Part shown: piece by piece, positions 41,611-51,692 of the stretch
How the letters are laid out: every line of letters starts with the position of its first letter
How positions within the stretch are numbered: position 1 is the first letter of the stretch
Assembly: GCF_046159835.1 (NCBI RefSeq)
Contig: NZ_JBJXCY010000001.1
Coordinates: 1,488,001 to 1,552,000 of the forward strand
DNA from: JACKJK01 sp046159835
GTDB taxonomy: Bacteria; Pseudomonadota; Alphaproteobacteria; Rhizobiales; Tepidamorphaceae
Reading direction: 5' to 3'
DNA length: 64,000 bases
Notes under the pieces: model-generated
Databases searched by the model: none
Told to the model about the DNA's origin: nothing
Seen by the model: only the letters and a program-made list of their open reading frames with translations
Made by a program: the position numbers and the translations under genes

Positions 41611-43005
41611 TCAGTAGTCCTCGGTGCGCGGCGGCGCGTGTTCGGGAAAGCGGCGCTCGAACGAGGCAACGGCTGTCTTCGGCACCCGTAGCGAAAGCGG
41701 GATCTTGCCGTCTTCCGTCACCTCGCCACGTGCCATCACCTCGCAGTTTTCATAGAGCCAGTTGATGGTGCTGCCATCGCCCGCATCGACATTCACGTGC
41801 CGCGTCAGGCTCTCGGTTGCAAACCACGTCTCGATGGCCTGCAGCAGGTCGTCGATTCCCTCGCCCGTCAGCGCGGACACAGCGATGGGACGGTTGGCGC
41901 CGTGACTTCCGGTCAGCCGGTCTAGGCGCTCGCGCACGGCCGTGCGGTCCTCGGCCAGCACGAGATCAAGCTTGTTCCAGACCTCGATGAGGTTTGCCGG
42001 TTCATCGCCAAGGCCGAGCGCCTTGAGAACCGACGAGACGTCTGCCGCCTGCGCAGCGGTGTCCGGGTGGCTGATATCGCGCACGTGGAGGATCAGGTCG
42101 GCTTCCGTCACTTCCTCCAGCGTTGCGCGGAAGGCGGCGACGAGGTCGGTCGGCAGATCGGAGATGAAGCCCACCGTGTCCGACAGCGTCACCTGCCGCC
42201 CGTGCGGCAACGTGATCGCGCGCACGGTCGGGTCGAGCGTTGCAAACAGCATGTCCTGCGCGAGGATGTCGGCGCGCGTCAGCCGGTTGAACAGCGTCGA
42301 CTTGCCGGCATTGGTGTAGCCGACCAGCGCAACGGAGGGATACGGCACACGCTCCCTGCCCTTGCGGTGCAGCGTGCGATGGCGCCGCACGGCTTCCAGT
42401 TCCTTCTTGATCTTGGTGATGCGTTCCTGGATCTGGCGGCGGTCCGCCTCGATCTGGGTTTCGCCGGGACCGCCGAGGAAGCCGACGCCGCCGCGCTGAC
42501 GCTCAAGGTGCGTCCACGAGCGCACGAGACGGCTCTTCTGGTAGGTCAGGTGCGCAAGTTCGACCTGCAGTCGCCCTTCCGCCGTCTGCGCGCGCCGCCC
42601 GAAAATCTCGAGAATCAGGCCCGTCCGGTCGATGACCTTGGCCTTCCAGGCCTTCTCCAGGTTTCTCTGCTGGATCGGGCTGAGCGAGGTATCCACGACG
42701 ACCAGCCCGACATCGGACATGCGAACGCGCGCACCGATCTCTTCCACCTTGCCGGTGCCGAAGAGCGTCGCGGGACGCGGCGACTTAATCTGCACCACGC
42801 CGCAATCGACGGTTTCGAGATCAATGGCCTGTGCAAGACCGATGGCTTCAGCCAGGCGCGCGTCATCGTCCCGGTCAGAGGGCTGATCCTCCGAACGGTC
42901 CTTGATGATGGGAACGAGTACGAATGCCTTTTCCGGCGAACCGGGGGGCTCCCCCTGCCCCTCGTCCTCGGAAACGCGTCTTCCGCGTGCGTCTCCGCTC
43001 TCCAA
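41611..43005 (-). CDS. hflX: Ribosome-associated GTPase HflX
   Basis: A 464-residue GTPase that splits or rescues 50S subunits under stress. N-terminal HflX domain (PATLFGTGKVEEIG, DTSLSPIQQRNLEKAWKAKVIDRTGLILEIF), the linker GGVGFLGGPGETQIEADRR, and the G domain with P-loop GYTNAGKSTLFN, DTVGFISDLP and NKLD. Start is TTG 43005, three bases after the hfq stop, a tight coupling seen in many alphaproteobacteria. Confidence 0.94.
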   Translation of the reverse strand: MESGDARGRRVSEDEGQGEPPGSPEKAFVLVPIIKDRSEDQPSDRDDDARLAEAIGLAQAIDLETVDCGVVQIKSPRPATLFGTGKVEEIGARVRMSDVGLVVVDTSLSPIQQRNLEKAWKAKVIDRTGLILEIFGRRAQTAEGRLQVELAHLTYQKSRLVRSWTHLERQRGGVGFLGGPGETQIEADRRQIQERITKIKKELEAVRRHRTLHRKGRERVPYPSVALVGYTNAGKSTLFNRLTRADILAQDMLFATLDPTVRAITLPHGRQVTLSDTVGFISDLPTDLVAAFRATLEEVTEADLILHVRDISHPDTAAQAADVSSVLKALGLGDEPANLIEVWNKLDLVLAEDRTAVRERLDRLTGSHGANRPIAVSALTGEGIDDLLQAIETWFATESLTRHVNVDAGDGSTINWLYENCEVMARGEVTEDGKIPLSLRVPKTAVASFERRFPEHAPPRTEDY

Positions 43006-43008
43006 CGA

Positions 43009-43263
43009 TCAGTCGCTGCTGTCGTCGCCGTCGCCAGCTTCGAAAAGCTGAACGGGCTGGTTGGGCATCACCGTGGAGATCGCGTGCTTGTAGACAAGCT
43101 GCGAATGGCCGTCGCGGCGCAGAAGCACGCAAAACTGGTCGAACCAGGTCACGACACCTTGCAGCTTGACGCCGTTGACCAGAAAGATCGTCAGCGGTGT
43201 CTTGGTTTTTCTCACGGCGTTCAGGAACGTGTCCTGAAGATTTTGTGGTTTTTCTGCCGCCAT
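43009..43263 (-). CDS. hfq: RNA chaperone Hfq
   Basis: An 84-residue Sm-like RNA chaperone, the usual alphaproteobacterial length. Sm1 motif NLQDTFLNAVRKTKTPLTIFLVNGVKLQGVVTWFDQFCVLLRRDG and Sm2 LVYKHAISTVMP are intact. Start ATG 43263. It mediates small RNA-mRNA pairing, which is relevant to the candidate stress small RNA near 23.4 kb. Upstream of hflX and downstream of trkH in the conserved ntr-trk-hfq block. Confidence 0.96.
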   Translation of the reverse strand: MAAEKPQNLQDTFLNAVRKTKTPLTIFLVNGVKLQGVVTWFDQFCVLLRRDGHSQLVYKHAISTVMPNQPVQLFEAGDGDDSSD

Positions 43264-43406
43264 AGTCAGGGTGCCCCGGTTTTCTTTCATCACCGGCTGG
43301 AAACGCAGCCGGCTGGCCTCTTCTTGACACACCTATAGAATGGCAGGTTGCGCCGCATAAACAACCCGTTCATGCCATCATAGTTCTGTCGCCGCATTGA
43401 AAAAAC

Positions 43407-44846
43407 TCAACCGCGCCAGTTTGGCAGGAAGAGCACGGCGAGCGCGGCGAGCACCTCCAGCCGCCCGACGATCATCACAAAACAAAGTGCGCCCTTGGTG
43501 ACTATGGGCAGCGTTTCGAACCGCACCAGCTGATTGCCATCAGCGAACAGGTCCACCGCCATGTTGGAGACGGCCCCGAATCCCCCCAGGATCGCCTGGT
43601 CGACCGGAAGACCTGCAAACCCCAGCGCGCACGCCGCCAGAAGCGAGGCGAAAAGCGCGGCAAACAGCAGGCTCCAGACCGATTTCATGATCTGGATGTT
43701 GTAGGTCTGGGTGCCGAAACGCGCCGCACGGATGGCGTGCGGATAAACCAGCCGGATCAGCTCCCGCATGGACTGGACCGCCATCGCCCCGACGCGGAAC
43801 ATCTTGATTCCGCCTGCGGTGGAAAAGCTCGACCCGCCAACGAACACGAGGATCAGCAGCAGCGCATAGGGCAGCGTGCTGTGCCCCCCCACGCGCGTCT
43901 CAAGCCCGCTGGTCGTGACGATGGAGGCAGCGATGGAAAACCCGTCGCGGATATTTCCAAGAATCGTGCCGCCGCCTGCCGCCGTCAGCAGGTAGGTCAG
44001 GACGAAGCCGATTCCCCCCACCGTGATGATGACGTAATACGATTCCCGGTGGCGCAGCGCCGACGGTTCACCACGCAGCAACCGCCGCAGCCACAGGAAG
44101 CTGGTTGCGGCAAGCGTCGAAAACAGCGTCACGATCCAGATGGCGGAGTCCGGCAGGTAGTCACCGATCGGCTCCGTGCGTGCGGTGAACCCGCTTGTGG
44201 ACAGGCTTGCCGTGGACAGCACGAAAGCGTCGAGCAGGTCGATCCCCGTCAGCGCCAGAAGCGCAAGGCACGCCATCGTCGCGCCGATGAACAGCGGCAG
44301 CACCCGCGACAGCGCAAAGCCGACCCGCTGGCGCTCGTAGTTGCCGGTGTAGTCGATGGGGCCGGCCTGCGAATCCGGCAAGCCGCCGACGCGCGCCGGC
44401 GACAGCATGAAGATCACGATGAGCAGGATCATCGCCCCACCCATCCATTGCAGCAGCGATCGCCACAGGACGATGGAAGTCGGCAGCGTGTCGGTTTCCG
44501 GCAGCACGCTCCAGCCGGTTGTTGTCAGGCCGGACACGGTCTCGAAATACGCATCAAGAACCGCGATCTGCGGCTGGAACACAAGGATGGGAAGCGCAGC
44601 CAGCAGCGGCATCGTCAGATAGACGGCGAAGGCCAGCGAAAACCGCTCGCGCGGCCGCAGGCGCCGCTCGCTGCCCCGGATGGCGAGGTTGATGCAGCCG
44701 GCCGCAAACAGCAACAGGGCGGCCGAAATGACGAAGGCCTGCCCTCCCCCGTCCGACACGGTTATCGCGGAGACGACACCGTTCACGAACATGAGCAGCG
44801 CCAGCCCGGCCACGAAATAGGAGTAGACGAACAGAACCGGGATCAT
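43407..44846 (-). CDS. trkH: TrkH family potassium uptake channel
   Basis: A 479-residue inner-membrane K+ channel subunit with about ten transmembrane helices and four pore-loop repeats: FETVSGLTTTGWSVL, STASLSTSGFTA, ASIVTTSGLETR and FGAVSNMAVDLF, the last being degenerate as is common. Works with the cytoplasmic NAD(H)-binding TrkA encoded next to it (28-base gap). Confidence 0.93.
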   Translation of the reverse strand: MIPVLFVYSYFVAGLALLMFVNGVVSAITVSDGGGQAFVISAALLLFAAGCINLAIRGSERRLRPRERFSLAFAVYLTMPLLAALPILVFQPQIAVLDAYFETVSGLTTTGWSVLPETDTLPTSIVLWRSLLQWMGGAMILLIVIFMLSPARVGGLPDSQAGPIDYTGNYERQRVGFALSRVLPLFIGATMACLALLALTGIDLLDAFVLSTASLSTSGFTARTEPIGDYLPDSAIWIVTLFSTLAATSFLWLRRLLRGEPSALRHRESYYVIITVGGIGFVLTYLLTAAGGGTILGNIRDGFSIAASIVTTSGLETRVGGHSTLPYALLLILVFVGGSSFSTAGGIKMFRVGAMAVQSMRELIRLVYPHAIRAARFGTQTYNIQIMKSVWSLLFAALFASLLAACALGFAGLPVDQAILGGFGAVSNMAVDLFADGNQLVRFETLPIVTKGALCFVMIVGRLEVLAALAVLFLPNWRG

Positions 44847-44874
44847 GGCCTGAAAGCTCCGGGCCCGCGCACGA

Positions 44875-46251
44875 TCAGAAGAATTCGATGGAGACGCGGA
44901 ACATCTGTTCGACGCGGCGCACCGCCTTCTGCATGGCGAAGATGATCACGCGGTCATGGGCGCGCACGATGGTGTCGCCGCGCGGGATGATGAGTTCCCC
45001 CTCGCGGAAAATGGCGCCAATGCGCATGTTTTCCGACAACCCGATTTCCTTGAGCGGCTTGCCGACAAGCGGCGAGGTATCCAGCGCCTCGGCCTCGATC
45101 ACTTCGGCAAGGCCGTTCTGGATCGAGTGGACGCCACGGATGCGGCCACGGCGCACGTGCTGGAGTATCTTGGAAACCGTGATCTGTCGCGGGTTCACGT
45201 GGGCGGAAATGCCGAGCGAGCGGGCAAGATCCGGATAGGCCGCATTGTTCACCAGCGCCAGCGTGTTCGCCACGCCCTGGCGGCGCGCAATGACGCAGGA
45301 GAGAACATTGACCTCGTCGTTGTTCGTCAGCGCAACGAATGTATCGGCATCTGGTGAATCGGCCTCCAACAGAAGCGTTTCATCCAGCGACGAGCCGTGC
45401 AGCACGACGGAGCGGTCCAGGTTGTCGGCAATCTTGATGGCGCGGTCGCGATCATTCTCGATCAGCTTGATCTTGGCGCCCTTCTGGCGCTGCTCGAGTT
45501 CCTTGGCGACATACAGGCCGATATTGCCACCGCCGGAAATGATGACGCGGTTGGCCTCTCGCTCCTCGTGGCCGAAGATCGCGAGCGTGCGGCGGACCTG
45601 CCCCTTGGCGGCGACGAAATAGGCGATATCGCCAACGAACATCTGGTCGGAACTGCGCGGCACGAACAGGTGCCCGTCGCGGTAGATGCCCACCACCACG
45701 GCCTTCAGGTCCGGGAAAAGGTCGGTCAACTGGTGCAGCGGCGTGTCGACGATCGGGCAATTCTCGTCGCAGCTCACGCCCGCAACGACCGCCTCCCCGT
45801 CCGCAAAGGACACCGTGTCGAACGCACCCGGCAGTTCCAGCCGGCGCAGCACCATTTCGCCCACCTCGATCTCCGGCGAGATGATGACGTCGATGGGCAT
45901 GTTGTCGGTGGAGAACAGGTCGCGCCAATGCGGCTGCAGGTAGCTCTGTTCGCGGATACGCGCGATCTTGGTGGGCACATTGAACAGCGAATGCGCTACC
46001 TGGCAGGCCACCATGTTGACCTCGTCATAGAGGGTGGCGGCGATGATCATGTCGGCTTCGTCGATGCCCGCACGCACGAGCACATCAGGGTGCGCACCGT
46101 GGCCGACGATGCCGCGCACGTCGAGGATTTCCGTAATCTGTTGAATGAGTTTCGGGGAAAAGTCGACGACCGCAACGTCGTTGTCTTCCGCCGACAGCCG
46201 TTCGGCGATGCCGAAGCCGACCTGGCCGGCCCCACAGATAACCACTTTCAT
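44875..46251 (-). CDS. trkA: Trk potassium transporter subunit TrkA
   Basis: A 458-residue peripheral regulator with two RCK repeats, each an RCK_N nucleotide-binding fold (MKVVICGAGQVGFGIAERL and VIISGGGNIGLYVAKEL) followed by an RCK_C domain. Start set at ATG 46251, the family N-terminus, dropping a 31-codon extension. Together with TrkH it imports K+ and responds to adenine nucleotides or NADH. Confidence 0.95.
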   Translation of the reverse strand: MKVVICGAGQVGFGIAERLSAEDNDVAVVDFSPKLIQQITEILDVRGIVGHGAHPDVLVRAGIDEADMIIAATLYDEVNMVACQVAHSLFNVPTKIARIREQSYLQPHWRDLFSTDNMPIDVIISPEIEVGEMVLRRLELPGAFDTVSFADGEAVVAGVSCDENCPIVDTPLHQLTDLFPDLKAVVVGIYRDGHLFVPRSSDQMFVGDIAYFVAAKGQVRRTLAIFGHEEREANRVIISGGGNIGLYVAKELEQRQKGAKIKLIENDRDRAIKIADNLDRSVVLHGSSLDETLLLEADSPDADTFVALTNNDEVNVLSCVIARRQGVANTLALVNNAAYPDLARSLGISAHVNPRQITVSKILQHVRRGRIRGVHSIQNGLAEVIEAEALDTSPLVGKPLKEIGLSENMRIGAIFREGELIIPRGDTIVRAHDRVIIFAMQKAVRRVEQMFRVSIEFF

Positions 46252-46378
46252 TGCACCGTCCCGTCCTGCGTGCGCCCCGTGCGAATGCTGGAGCACGGGT
46301 ACGCGGCGTTTTATACGTTCAGGCTGCGGAGTGAAAGTGCGCACGCCATGCGCGGCGTGCGGGGCTCACAGAGTTCGC

Positions 46379-47743
46379 TCAGCCGATACCGAGCGATTTC
46401 AGTTTCCTGTGCAGTGCGGAGCGTTCCATGCCGATGAACTCGGCCGTGCGCGAAATATTGCCGCCAAACCGGTTGATTTGGGCGGTCAGGTATTCGCGTT
46501 CGAAAATCTCGCGCGCATCGCGCAGTGGCATCGACATCAGCTCTTCCGCGCGCACCCCACCGGGGACCGGGGGCAGCGTGTCGCCGACTTCCGCCGGCAG
46601 CATGTCGGAGGAGATAACCACTTCAGGGTCGCCGCCAGCCAGAATCATCAGCCGCTCCACGTTGTTGCGAAGCTGGCGCACGTTGCCCGGCCAGTCATGG
46701 GCCTGCAGAACGGCCATGGCATCGTCGCCAACCTGTCGCTTGGGCAGACCGCTGGACTGGCCGATCTGGTCCATGAAGTGTTCGATCAGCGCGGGAATGT
46801 CGTCGCGTCGTTCCGACAAGGCCGGCACGCGCAGCGGTACCACGCCCAGCCTGTGAAACAGGTCCTGCCGGAATCGGCCTTCCGCAACCTCCGTTTCGAG
46901 GTCGCGCGCGGTCGAGGAGATGATCCGCACATCGACCTGCACCTTCTTGGCACCACCGACGCGCTGGAAGCTCTGGTCTGTCAGCGCGCGCAGCACCCTG
47001 CCCTGTGTTTCCAACGGCATGTCGGCGATCTCGTCGATGAACAGCGTGCCGCCATGGGCCTCTTCAAGTGCACCGACCTGTTTCGGTTCGCCGTCTTCCT
47101 CGACGCCGAACAGTGCCGATTCAAGGTTTGTCGGCGTGATGGAGGCCGCGTTGATGATGACGAACGGACCGGACTTGCGCGCCGACTGGCCATGCAGCAA
47201 TCGCGCGGTGAGTTCCTTGCCCGCGCCGGACGGACCCGTCACGAGCACACGCGAATTCGTCGGTCCGACGCGGTCGATGCTGGAGCGAAGGTGGTTCAGC
47301 ACGGTGGAGCTGCCGATGAGCTCGTAACTATCGGTGGAGCGCTGCTTGAGGTCGCGCACCTCGCGGTGCAGCCGGGAGGCTTCCAGCGCCCGCATGGCGA
47401 TGAGCACCAGCCGGTCAGCCTGGAACGGCTTCTCGATATAGTCGTAGGCGCCGGACTTGATGGCCGATACGGCGGTTTCGATGTTGCCGTGGCCGGAGAT
47501 CATCACCACCGGCAGGTCCGCATGGCGCTTCTTGATCTCGTCGAGCAGTTGCAGGCCATCCAGCTTGCTGCCTTGGATCCAGATATCGAGGAAAGCCATG
47601 GACGGCCGGCGCTCGGCGATTGCCGCAAGCGCACTGTCGCTGTCGCCGGCCGTTCGCACGGAGTACCCCTCGTCTTCGAGGATTCCCGCAACAAGTTCGC
47701 GGATGTCCTGCTCATCGTCGACTATCAGGATGTCCTTGGCCAT
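46379..47743 (-). CDS. ntrX: Nitrogen/redox response regulator NtrX
   Basis: A 454-residue response regulator: receiver domain with D53 (FLDIWIQ), AAA+ domain with Walker A GPSGAGKE and Walker B LFIDEIADMP, and a Fis-type HTH (NISRTAEFIGMERSALHRKLKSLGIG). The GAFTGA loop needed to activate sigma-54 is absent (EEDGEPKQVGALEEA), as is typical of NtrX, which acts mainly as a DNA-binding regulator of nitrogen, envelope and respiratory genes. Pairs with NtrY upstream. Confidence 0.95.
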   Translation of the reverse strand: MAKDILIVDDEQDIRELVAGILEDEGYSVRTAGDSDSALAAIAERRPSMAFLDIWIQGSKLDGLQLLDEIKKRHADLPVVMISGHGNIETAVSAIKSGAYDYIEKPFQADRLVLIAMRALEASRLHREVRDLKQRSTDSYELIGSSTVLNHLRSSIDRVGPTNSRVLVTGPSGAGKELTARLLHGQSARKSGPFVIINAASITPTNLESALFGVEEDGEPKQVGALEEAHGGTLFIDEIADMPLETQGRVLRALTDQSFQRVGGAKKVQVDVRIISSTARDLETEVAEGRFRQDLFHRLGVVPLRVPALSERRDDIPALIEHFMDQIGQSSGLPKRQVGDDAMAVLQAHDWPGNVRQLRNNVERLMILAGGDPEVVISSDMLPAEVGDTLPPVPGGVRAEELMSMPLRDAREIFEREYLTAQINRFGGNISRTAEFIGMERSALHRKLKSLGIG

Positions 47744-47785
47744 TATCTGCCCTTGTTTTGCGTACCGGCGAAGCCGGCACTGTCC

Positions 47786-50164
47786 TTATTGCGCCGGCTC
47801 AAGCGAGGCGTCGGCTATCTGCTTCTGATCTGATTTCGTGAGATTGGCTGACGGGTCGTGGTGCATCCGAAGGCGCACGCGCGCGCCGCGGCCGCCATCG
47901 GCAACCGCCGGTGCGTCTTCCAGCGAGACGAAGCCGCCATGCTCTTCCATGATGCGCGACACGATCGCCAAGCCCAGCCCCGTCCCCTTTTCCCGCGTGG
48001 TCATGTACGGCTCCAGCAGGCGTTCCCTGTTCTCGGCCGGCAGGCCGACGCCGTTGTCGGTCACAGTCATGTCGATCCAGTCCGGTCCGGTTTCAACCGC
48101 TACGACGATTTTTCCCTTGCCCCCGCGTTCCTCGTCGCTGATTGCGGTGACCGCTTCAGTGGCGTTCTTCACCACGTTGGTCAGCGCCTGCGAGATCAGC
48201 CTGCGGTCACAACGCGCGACGAGTGCTTCCTCGGCGTTGCGCGTCTCGATGGTGATCTCCGGGTTGCCGACGCGCATCATGAAGACGGTCTGGCGCACGA
48301 TGTCGGCCACGTCGTCATTGGCAAATGTCGGCTTGGGCATCCGGGCGAAGCTGGAGAACTCGTCCACCATTCGCCCGATATCACCGACCTGGCGCACGAT
48401 GGTCTCGATGCACTGCTCGAAGATGTCCTTGTCCTCGGTGATCTTCTTTCCGTACTTGCGGCGCAAGCGCTCGGCGGAAAGCTGGATCGGCGTCAGCGGA
48501 TTCTTGATCTCGTGCGCGATGCGGCGCGCGACGTCGGCCCACGCGGCGCTACGCTGGGCGCTGACAAGATCCGAGATGTCGTCCAGCGTCACAACGAGGC
48601 TGTGGTCGGACGGGTCCGCCTGCTCGGAACTCACTCGAACAGCAATGGTGCGGTCCTTTTCACCGCGCGTCAGCGCGATTTCGCCGCGCACGATCCGGCG
48701 TGGCTGGGCTTCGGCCTGCGAAATCATGCTGCTGATTTCCGGCAGAACGTCCTCGATGGGCAGGCCCACATGCCGGCCGGGTCCAAGGAACGTCATGGCG
48801 GACCGGTTCACCACTGTCACCTTGCCTTCACGCCCGACGCCGATGACGCCGGCGGTGACGCCCGACAGCACGGCTTCCATGAACCGGCGGCGCCCATCCA
48901 GCATGGTGTTGGCGCGCAGCAGCTCGTTGCGCTGGGTGCGCAGTTCGCCGGTCATGTTGTTGAAGGTCGACGAGAGCATTGCCAGATCGCTCTCGGTTTT
49001 CTGCACCGGGACTCTCACGTCGAGCTTGCCCTGGGCGATCCCGTCGGCGGCGTCGATCAGCCGCCGGATGGGCGCGACGAGCCTGTCGGCAAACCGGATC
49101 CCGAGCAGGATGGCCGACAGCATGAGAACCAGAGCGAAACCGATATAGACGAGCGCAAATGCGAACTGCACCCCGAAGCGCCCCTGCTCCAGCAACCGGA
49201 ACTCGGCGAAATTGGCCTTGGTCCGCTGCAGGTAGGATATGACCTGCTGGTCCACCTTGCGGGTGACGAAAAGGTACAGGTCGTCGTAGTTGCGCAGCTT
49301 GATGACCGCGCCGACCTGGTCGCTCTGCCCCGGCGCGATAACCACAGCCGAGCCGCCCTCGGCGCGTTGGATGGCTTCCGGCGGCGGCAGCAGCGGGTCG
49401 ACGCCCCCGTCCTTCTCGGCCTTGAAGACGATGGTGCGGTCGCCCTTGATGATGAAGGCGCTGGCAACGGCGCGGATATTGGCCTGCGCGTTGATGAAAT
49501 CCTGCATGCGGCGCGGATCGACCTGCAGGATCTCGCGGGTGCGGTCAAAATCGCCCGCCATGGCGACGATATCGGCGCGAATGACCTGGCCATGCTCGCG
49601 CAGATAGGCCTGCGCGACGGAAATCGACGTTTCCACGATGGCGCGCGTGCGGTCCGAGAACCAGCGGTCCAGCCCCCGGTCGAGCGTGACGCTGGCAACG
49701 ATGGCCAGCAGGATCGCAGGCACGGCGGCGACAATGGAAAACAGCCCAACGACGCGCACGTTGAGCCGCGAACCCGGCTCGCCGCGCAGGCGCGCTTTTA
49801 TCAGCCGGTAGGCCTCCCGCATGATCAGCAGCAGCAGCGCCACCACGAAGGCGAAGTTCACGCCGACCGCGATCTTGATGACGTCGGAATCCGGCTGGAT
49901 GGGCGTGAAGCCGGTGAAGATCGCGAAGGTGAGTGAGGAACAGACGAGCGCCAGGAAGATGACAACTGCGCCCAGCTGCCTCAGGAAGCGGTGCAGGCCG
50001 CTCCGGTCACCGTTGGTGTAGGACGCAGCCTTGCGGGCCGGACGAGCACGCGACGGACGCGCGGCAGCCGGGCCGGAAATGGCCCTGCCTGCGGCGGCCG
50101 CAGTCTGCTCTGCTGTCTCCGGCTGCAAACCGATTGCTCCGTCTGTACGGTGGCTAGAGGCCAC
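47786..50164 (-). CDS. ntrY: Membrane sensor histidine kinase NtrY
   Basis: A 792-residue kinase. A polar N-terminal tail, then helices near residues 65-90, 100-120 and 142-160, a periplasmic sensor region, another helix (about 352-372) and a HAMP segment (RFADRLVAPIRRLIDAADGIAQG) follow. After a PAS domain come the phospho-acceptor helix with AHEIKNPLTPIQLSAERL and the ATPase motifs NVVKNATEA, DNGVGLP and GTGLGLAIV. Start codon GTG 50164; the ribosome-binding site is weak. The cognate regulator is NtrX. Confidence 0.94.
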   Translation of the reverse strand: MASSHRTDGAIGLQPETAEQTAAAAGRAISGPAAARPSRARPARKAASYTNGDRSGLHRFLRQLGAVVIFLALVCSSLTFAIFTGFTPIQPDSDVIKIAVGVNFAFVVALLLLIMREAYRLIKARLRGEPGSRLNVRVVGLFSIVAAVPAILLAIVASVTLDRGLDRWFSDRTRAIVETSISVAQAYLREHGQVIRADIVAMAGDFDRTREILQVDPRRMQDFINAQANIRAVASAFIIKGDRTIVFKAEKDGGVDPLLPPPEAIQRAEGGSAVVIAPGQSDQVGAVIKLRNYDDLYLFVTRKVDQQVISYLQRTKANFAEFRLLEQGRFGVQFAFALVYIGFALVLMLSAILLGIRFADRLVAPIRRLIDAADGIAQGKLDVRVPVQKTESDLAMLSSTFNNMTGELRTQRNELLRANTMLDGRRRFMEAVLSGVTAGVIGVGREGKVTVVNRSAMTFLGPGRHVGLPIEDVLPEISSMISQAEAQPRRIVRGEIALTRGEKDRTIAVRVSSEQADPSDHSLVVTLDDISDLVSAQRSAAWADVARRIAHEIKNPLTPIQLSAERLRRKYGKKITEDKDIFEQCIETIVRQVGDIGRMVDEFSSFARMPKPTFANDDVADIVRQTVFMMRVGNPEITIETRNAEEALVARCDRRLISQALTNVVKNATEAVTAISDEERGGKGKIVVAVETGPDWIDMTVTDNGVGLPAENRERLLEPYMTTREKGTGLGLAIVSRIMEEHGGFVSLEDAPAVADGGRGARVRLRMHHDPSANLTKSDQKQIADASLEPAQ

Positions 50165-50252
50165 GGGAAGCCCAACACGCCGTCCATAACGGGAATCGTG
50201 CCTTTCAAGCCACAGTTATTGTGGCCAATATGGCACATATGTGACCACGCAC

Positions 50253-51692
50253 CTAACGCTGGCCACGCAGGAGCGGTATTTCCAGGTCACGGATCTTCTT
50301 GCGCAAGGTGTTGCGATTCAGACCCAGCAGCTCGGCAGCGCGGATCTGGTTGCCGTTGGTTGCCGCAAGGGCTGCGCTGATGAGCGGAATCTCGATTTCG
50401 TGCAGTACCCGGTGATAGAGACCGGGCGGCGGCAGGTTCTCGCCGAACCCTGAGAAATACTCCGCCATGTGCCGCTCGACCGATGAGCTGAGCGTCTCTT
50501 CCGCATTGGGCACCGGCACAGACTTGGCCTGGTCCGGCGACAACAGCTCCTGCTCGACGATGGACGCCGAAATCGAGTCCTGCGGGTAGAGCGCTGCAAG
50601 GCGGCGGGCGAGGTTTTCAAGCTCGCGTACGTTGCCCGGCCAGGCATAGGTGCGCATCACTTCCAGCGCTGCCGGCTCTATCTGCTTGCGCGGCAGGCCC
50701 TCGCGCTCGACCATCGCGAAGAAGTGGCGCAGCAGGTCGGGAATGTCCTCGGTTCGCTCGCGCAACGGCGGCAGGCGCAGCGGCACCACGTTCAAGCGGT
50801 AATACAGGTCCTCGCGGAACAGCCCCTGCTTGATGAGTTGCAGCAGGTCCTTGTTGGTGGCGGCCACGATGCGAACGTCGCTGCGGATCGGCACACGGCC
50901 GCCGACGGTCGTGTATTCGCCCTGTTGCAGCACGCGCAGGAGCCGCGTTTGAGCATCCATCGGCATGTCGCCGATTTCATCGAGGAACAGCGTGCCGCCC
51001 TCGGCCTGCTCGAAGCGTCCGGCATTGCGCGTCTGCGCGCCGGTGAACGCGCCCTTCTCATGGCCGAAAAGCTCGGCCTCGATGAGTTCGCGCGGGATCG
51101 CCGCCATGTTGATCGCAACGAACGGCCCGCGTGCGCGCTTGCCGTAGTCGTGCAGCGCCTTGGCGACGAGTTCCTTGCCGGTGCCGGATTCGCCCGAAAC
51201 CATGACCGTGAGGTCGGTCTGCATGAGACGCGCCAGCACCCGGTAGATTTCCTGCATGGCCGGCGAACGGCCAACAAGCGGCATGCCGTCCTGTTCGGAC
51301 TCCCGGTTGGTGGTCGTCTTGTTGCGCGGCACCGTCATGGCGCGGCCGACCGTCGCCACCAGTTCGTTCAGGTCGAACGGCTTGGGCAGGTATTCATAGG
51401 CGCCGAGTTCAGACGCCTTGATGGCCGTCATGAACGTGTTCTGCGCGCTCATGACGATGATCGGCACCTCTGGGCGCGCCTTGCGGATGCGCGGAATGAG
51501 GTTGAAGGCGTTCTCGTCCGGCATCATGACGTCGGTAACGATGATGTCGCCCTCGCCCGCCGAGGACCAGCGCCACAGCATCGCCGCCGTGCCCGTGGCG
51601 CGCACGGTGTAGCCGGCGCGCGACAGCGCTTGGTTCACAACCGTGCGGATCGCCGCGTCGTCATCAGCGACAAGTACCGTTCCGCTCGCCAT
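50253..51692 (-). CDS. ntrC: Nitrogen regulation response regulator NtrC
   Basis: A 479-residue sigma-54 activator: receiver domain with D54 (IIVTDVMMPDE), AAA+ domain with Walker A GESGTGKE, the sigma-54 loop FGHEKGAFTGA, Walker B LFLDEIGDMP, and a C-terminal Fis-type HTH (NQIRAAELLGLNRNTLRKKIRDL). Start overlaps the ntrB stop by one base (TAATG), so the pair is co-translated. Controls nitrogen-limited genes such as glnA and amtB. Confidence 0.97.
   Translation of the reverse strand: MASGTVLVADDDAAIRTVVNQALSRAGYTVRATGTAAMLWRWSSAGEGDIIVTDVMMPDENAFNLIPRIRKARPEVPIIVMSAQNTFMTAIKASELGAYEYLPKPFDLNELVATVGRAMTVPRNKTTTNRESEQDGMPLVGRSPAMQEIYRVLARLMQTDLTVMVSGESGTGKELVAKALHDYGKRARGPFVAINMAAIPRELIEAELFGHEKGAFTGAQTRNAGRFEQAEGGTLFLDEIGDMPMDAQTRLLRVLQQGEYTTVGGRVPIRSDVRIVAATNKDLLQLIKQGLFREDLYYRLNVVPLRLPPLRERTEDIPDLLRHFFAMVEREGLPRKQIEPAALEVMRTYAWPGNVRELENLARRLAALYPQDSISASIVEQELLSPDQAKSVPVPNAEETLSSSVERHMAEYFSGFGENLPPPGLYHRVLHEIEIPLISAALAATNGNQIRAAELLGLNRNTLRKKIRDLEIPLLRGQR

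Noticed and set aside
46340..46361. Inverted repeat CGCACGCC / GGCGTGCG between trkA and ntrX as a terminator
   Set aside because: No T tract follows on either strand; the arms are simple GC-rich sequence that is frequent in this genome.
46145..47833. A 562-codon plus-strand open frame opposite ntrX
   Set aside because: Antisense shadow. NtrX motifs are complete on the minus strand.
47858..49936. A 692-codon plus-strand open frame opposite ntrY
   Set aside because: Arg/His/Asp-rich composition without any domain; ntrY on the other strand is complete.
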